In this document: positions 61,727 through 64,000 of the stretch, one piece after another | How positions within the stretch are numbered: the first letter of the stretch is position 1 | Layout: each line of letters begins with the position of its first letter | Notes under the pieces: model-generated | The model's input: only the letters and a program-made list of their open reading frames with translations | Told to the model about the DNA's origin: nothing | Databases searched by the model: none | Made by a program: the position numbers and the translations under genes | NCBI RefSeq assembly: GCF_009380165.1 | Contig: NZ_WHUF01000012.1 | Location: 62,001 to 126,000 of the forward strand | Length of the DNA stretch: 64,000 bases | From: Rugamonas rivuli | GTDB lineage: Bacteria; Pseudomonadota; Gammaproteobacteria; Burkholderiales; Burkholderiaceae_D | Reading direction: 5' to 3'

Positions 61727-62235
61727 ATCACATGGGCCTGACGGTTAGCTCCATCCCATCCATCGTATTGATATTTATCTGGTTCTGCTTGCTGCGCTGG
61801 GTGAGGTATTCCGGTTGGGGAATTGCGATCCTGACGTTGATAGGGACGATCAGCCATGAGGTCTTACACGCGGCGGTGGGCTGGGTGGTTTATGCGAAGC
61901 CCACGTCGTTTTCCATCATTCCAAGACGGGGAAAAAACTATTGGATGCTGGGTTCCGTGGGGTTTAGAAATCTGAATATCTGGAATTCTGCGCCGGTGGC
62001 CTTTGCCCCACTTCTGTTGGCTTGGGTGAGTTGGTTGATCTTCAAATATTGGACGCAGTCGGCTTTTCAGCGCGGCGACTACATGAGCTGGCTAGTATCT
62101 GGATATGTTGCGGCGGTAGCATTGTTCTCCTGCCTTCCCTCCCATATCGATATCAAAATGGGGGCGCTGTCCGCTCTGATGTACGGCTGTATCGCTTGTT
62201 TAGTTTGGCTGGCCATTTTTCAATTCAATCGATAG
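61714..62235 (+). CDS. Membrane protein with HEVLH motif, possible site-2-like metalloprotease
   Basis: 173 residues, GAGG upstream. Four hydrophobic segments: SIPSIVLIFIWFCLL, AILTLIGTISHEVLHAAVGWVVY, AFAPLLLAWVSWLIF and YVAAVALFSCL / GCIACLVWLAIF. The second contains HEVLH, the HExxH zinc motif, inside the membrane as in M50-type and DUF3267-type proteins. No NPDG or second-ligand motif is clear, so catalysis is unproven. GC content is below the flanking genes. Confidence 0.75.
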   Translation: MFSLNHMGLTVSSIPSIVLIFIWFCLLRWVRYSGWGIAILTLIGTISHEVLHAAVGWVVYAKPTSFSIIPRRGKNYWMLGSVGFRNLNIWNSAPVAFAPLLLAWVSWLIFKYWTQSAFQRGDYMSWLVSGYVAAVALFSCLPSHIDIKMGALSALMYGCIACLVWLAIFQFNR

Positions 62236-62350
62236 GCTAAGACCTGATTGCATCCTGCTTGCGCGTTATCACAGACAGCCCCGCGCTAACCGCCGAAACT
62301 GTTTTGGCGGACCCTGCCGCTACACGCCGATAACACAAAGGAGCACAGTC

Positions 62351-63610
62351 ATGCCTGCTTCACACCCTTTCGTGCCTTTCGATCAATTCGTACAATCCTT
62401 GCACGCAGCGCGACCCGAACATTTTTTGAATGTTCCCCATAGCAATATCGCTGACGCAGGCTCGTTCGACGAAATTCGGACGTATCTCATTAAATATTAC
62501 GACTCTACAACCGCCTTGCATAGTTTCGTGGATGCCAACGGCTCCGTGTTCGACTGCATTCCGATCGAACAGCAGATGTCCCGTCGAGGCCAGCCGGGCG
62601 CGATCGCGACAGCGGTGGATCTTCCCGGCTGGGCGGCAACGCTGGCCCCTGGAGCGCCGCACGCGCCTGCGCGCCCTCTGGTGCAATTGCATGCCGACTT
62701 CGTCGATATCTACGGCAACCAGATGTTCGCGCCCGACGGTACGATTCCGGTAAGGCGGCTGACTCTGGAGGGACTGTCCCGGTTCCGGAGTCTGCGGCAC
62801 TTCATGCAGAAGCGTCCCGGCAACGGCGGCGGGATCAGGCCTCCCGGCGCGTCGGGTCCGTCGCCACAAGTGGCGGCGACGCATCGCTGGGCGCACGCGT
62901 TTCAGAACGTCAACAATCTCGGTGGCACCAGCTTCGTCAATGTCTGGGATCCGGGCATAGGAGCGAATCAAATATTCTCGTTGTCGCAACATTGGTATGT
63001 GGGTGGCAGCGGCGCCGGGCTGCAAACTGCGGAAGTCGGCTGGCAGGTCTATCCTGGGATGTACGCGAATACCAAACCGTGTTTGTTTATCTACTGGACG
63101 GCGGACGCTTATCACTCGACCGGTTGCTACAACCTCTCCTGCGGCGCCTTCGTCCAGACCAACAAGAACTGGGCTCTCGGCGGCGCGCTGTCACCCTGGA
63201 GCGTCGCGGGTGGCACTCAATATGAACTCGATATCGCCTTCTATCTCGTGGGCGGCAACTGGTGGCTGTATTTGGGCGGAGGCGCCGCTGCCAACGCGGT
63301 CGGCTATTACCCCGCCTCAATCTATCACGGTGGAGCGATGGCTACGCATGCCTCGGAAATCGACTATGGCGGCGAGGTCGTCGGCACGACCAGCTGGCCG
63401 CCCATGGGCGGTGGAGCCTACGCCTCTGCGGGTTGGCAGCACGCGGCATATCAGCGGCAAATCCAGTACTTCCCGACCGGCGGCGGCCGCACGGACGCCG
63501 CGCTGACGGCATCTGCGAATGCGCCATGCTACACTTCACAGGTCGTCAAATACGCCGCGCCATGGAACGAGACAGTCTGGTTTGGCGGACCAGGCGGCAC
63601 CCACTGCTGA
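62351..63610 (+). CDS. Neprosin (DUF239) domain protein
   Basis: 419 residues, AAGGAG upstream, no signal peptide in the predicted start. After an unrecognised N-terminal region, a Pro/Gly linker (KRPGNGGGIRPPGASGPSP) leads to the neprosin domain from about 185: GLQTAEVGWQVYPGMYANTKPCLFIYWTADAYHSTGCYNLSCGAFVQ, then YYPASIYHGGAMATHASEIDYGGEVV and ending VWFGGPGGTHC. Neprosin domains are glutamic-acid-type prolyl peptidases first known in pitcher plants and found in bacteria. The N-terminal part is not a classical propeptide. Confidence 0.88.
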   Translation: MPASHPFVPFDQFVQSLHAARPEHFLNVPHSNIADAGSFDEIRTYLIKYYDSTTALHSFVDANGSVFDCIPIEQQMSRRGQPGAIATAVDLPGWAATLAPGAPHAPARPLVQLHADFVDIYGNQMFAPDGTIPVRRLTLEGLSRFRSLRHFMQKRPGNGGGIRPPGASGPSPQVAATHRWAHAFQNVNNLGGTSFVNVWDPGIGANQIFSLSQHWYVGGSGAGLQTAEVGWQVYPGMYANTKPCLFIYWTADAYHSTGCYNLSCGAFVQTNKNWALGGALSPWSVAGGTQYELDIAFYLVGGNWWLYLGGGAAANAVGYYPASIYHGGAMATHASEIDYGGEVVGTTSWPPMGGGAYASAGWQHAAYQRQIQYFPTGGGRTDAALTASANAPCYTSQVVKYAAPWNETVWFGGPGGTHC

Positions 63611-63625
63611 TCAATGGAGTCGCCG

Positions 63626-63925
63626 ATGACTCAGCCCAAGAGCAACAAGGCAGCCCAGGCCATCGGTCCGCCGCCTGCGATCGAGCGAACGGAAGGGGCA
63701 GCACCCATTCCGGACATTTCGCTCTATCGAGGCCGCGCGATTTATTTGACCGCGGCACAAAGCGCCAACGGACTCTGGACCGGTAGCGCGCGCCTCGACG
63801 ACGAGTCCGGCCGGGTAACAAACGCTGCCGGCGAATTCGCCACGGCGAACGAGGCGCGCGCGGCCGCGTTGTCCCAGGCCGTCGCCGCCATCGATGATGA
63901 GAATCGCTTTCGCGGCAAGCCCTGA
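63626..63925 (+). CDS. Small protein, likely paralogue of 7142-7381
   Basis: 99 residues from the ATG at 63626 (GGAGT upstream); an ATG 12 bases earlier is less likely. The N-terminal 30 residues are disordered (TQPKSNKAAQAIGPPPAIERTEGAAPIP). The rest (ISLYRGRAIYLTAAQSANGLWTGSARLDDE, NEARAAALSQAVAAIDDE) follows the pattern of the small protein near the left edge of the window. The function is unknown. It lies 15 bp after the neprosin gene, so they may be co-expressed. Confidence 0.8.
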   Translation: MTQPKSNKAAQAIGPPPAIERTEGAAPIPDISLYRGRAIYLTAAQSANGLWTGSARLDDESGRVTNAAGEFATANEARAAALSQAVAAIDDENRFRGKP

Positions 63926-63931
63926 CTTGAT

Positions 63932-64000
63932 CTAGTGGTGGGCGGCGGCCGCGTTCAACGGCCGCACCGGCGCCTCCAGCTGGATGGTGCTGCGCTGATG
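63932..64000 (-). CDS. Partial gene, C-terminal end only
   Basis: Reading leftwards from the window edge, a frame of 22 residues (HQRSTIQLEAPVRPLNAAAAHH) ends at a TAG at 63932-63934. The composition is protein-like and it converges with the gene ending at 63925. It is too short to identify, and the start lies outside the window. Confidence 0.45.
   Translation of the reverse strand, partial: HQRSTIQLEAPVRPLNAAAAHH

Overview
The window is high-GC DNA from a Gram-negative bacterium. It is most likely a betaproteobacterium of the Oxalobacteraceae (Massilia, Duganella or Janthinobacterium type). This is an inference from the PEP-CTERM surface protein, a fused aerobic indolepyruvate:ferredoxin oxidoreductase with a divergent Lrp regulator, the many secreted hydrolases, and the codon use. 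No rRNA or other species marker is present.

Layout. (1) 1-10.4 kb is core-like chromosome. It holds a minus-strand operon of a Ser/Thr kinase, a SEDS/FtsW-like protein and a truncated partner. After it come a glycine-zipper envelope protein, a GNAT acetyltransferase, an M28 peptidase, a small conserved protein, a CLC-type anion transporter and an MscS-type channel. (2) A tRNA-Leu(UAA) at 10.45 kb is the insertion site of an integrative element. A 23-bp copy of the tRNA 3' end recurs at 30.42 kb and at 33.73 kb. The main element (10.5-30.4 kb) has a tyrosine integrase, an AlpA-like regulator, a primase/helicase-like replication protein followed by an iteron-like origin, and a cargo zone. The cargo comprises an OLD-family nuclease, a serine recombinase, a PD-(D/E)XK-like protein, a densely hairpinned non-coding stretch, two trypsin-like proteases, and a type VI secretion style PAAR / VRR-NUC / DUF3396 effector-immunity set. 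(3) A second segment (30.4-33.75 kb), bounded by the two extra att copies, has no integrase. It carries a YdeI-like protein and AT-rich small genes, including a possible Cys-His toxin next to a secreted protein. (4) 33.8-64 kb is chromosome again: an SBP-like protein, an M13 peptidase, a PEP-CTERM protein, Lrp plus indolepyruvate oxidoreductase, a TorT-like binding protein, an amidohydrolase, a DesK/NarL-type two-component pair, a VirK/DUF535 protein, RNase T2, a ParB-like protein, a penicillin/AHL-type acylase, a transsulfuration operon, thymidine kinase, a hydrolase/metalloprotease pair, a GH5 cellulase under two LacI-type operators, a neprosin-domain protein and small proteins.

How the genes fit together. 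The element is organised as integration (integrase plus arm sites), replication (primase/helicase plus iterons), then defence and competition cargo on both strands. The flanking chromosome is rich in secreted peptidases, a ribonuclease and a cellulase, which suits a soil or plant-associated scavenger. Functional calls rest on motifs and family knowledge, as no database search was possible. Many starts were moved from the longest reading frame to a codon with a visible Shine-Dalgarno sequence.
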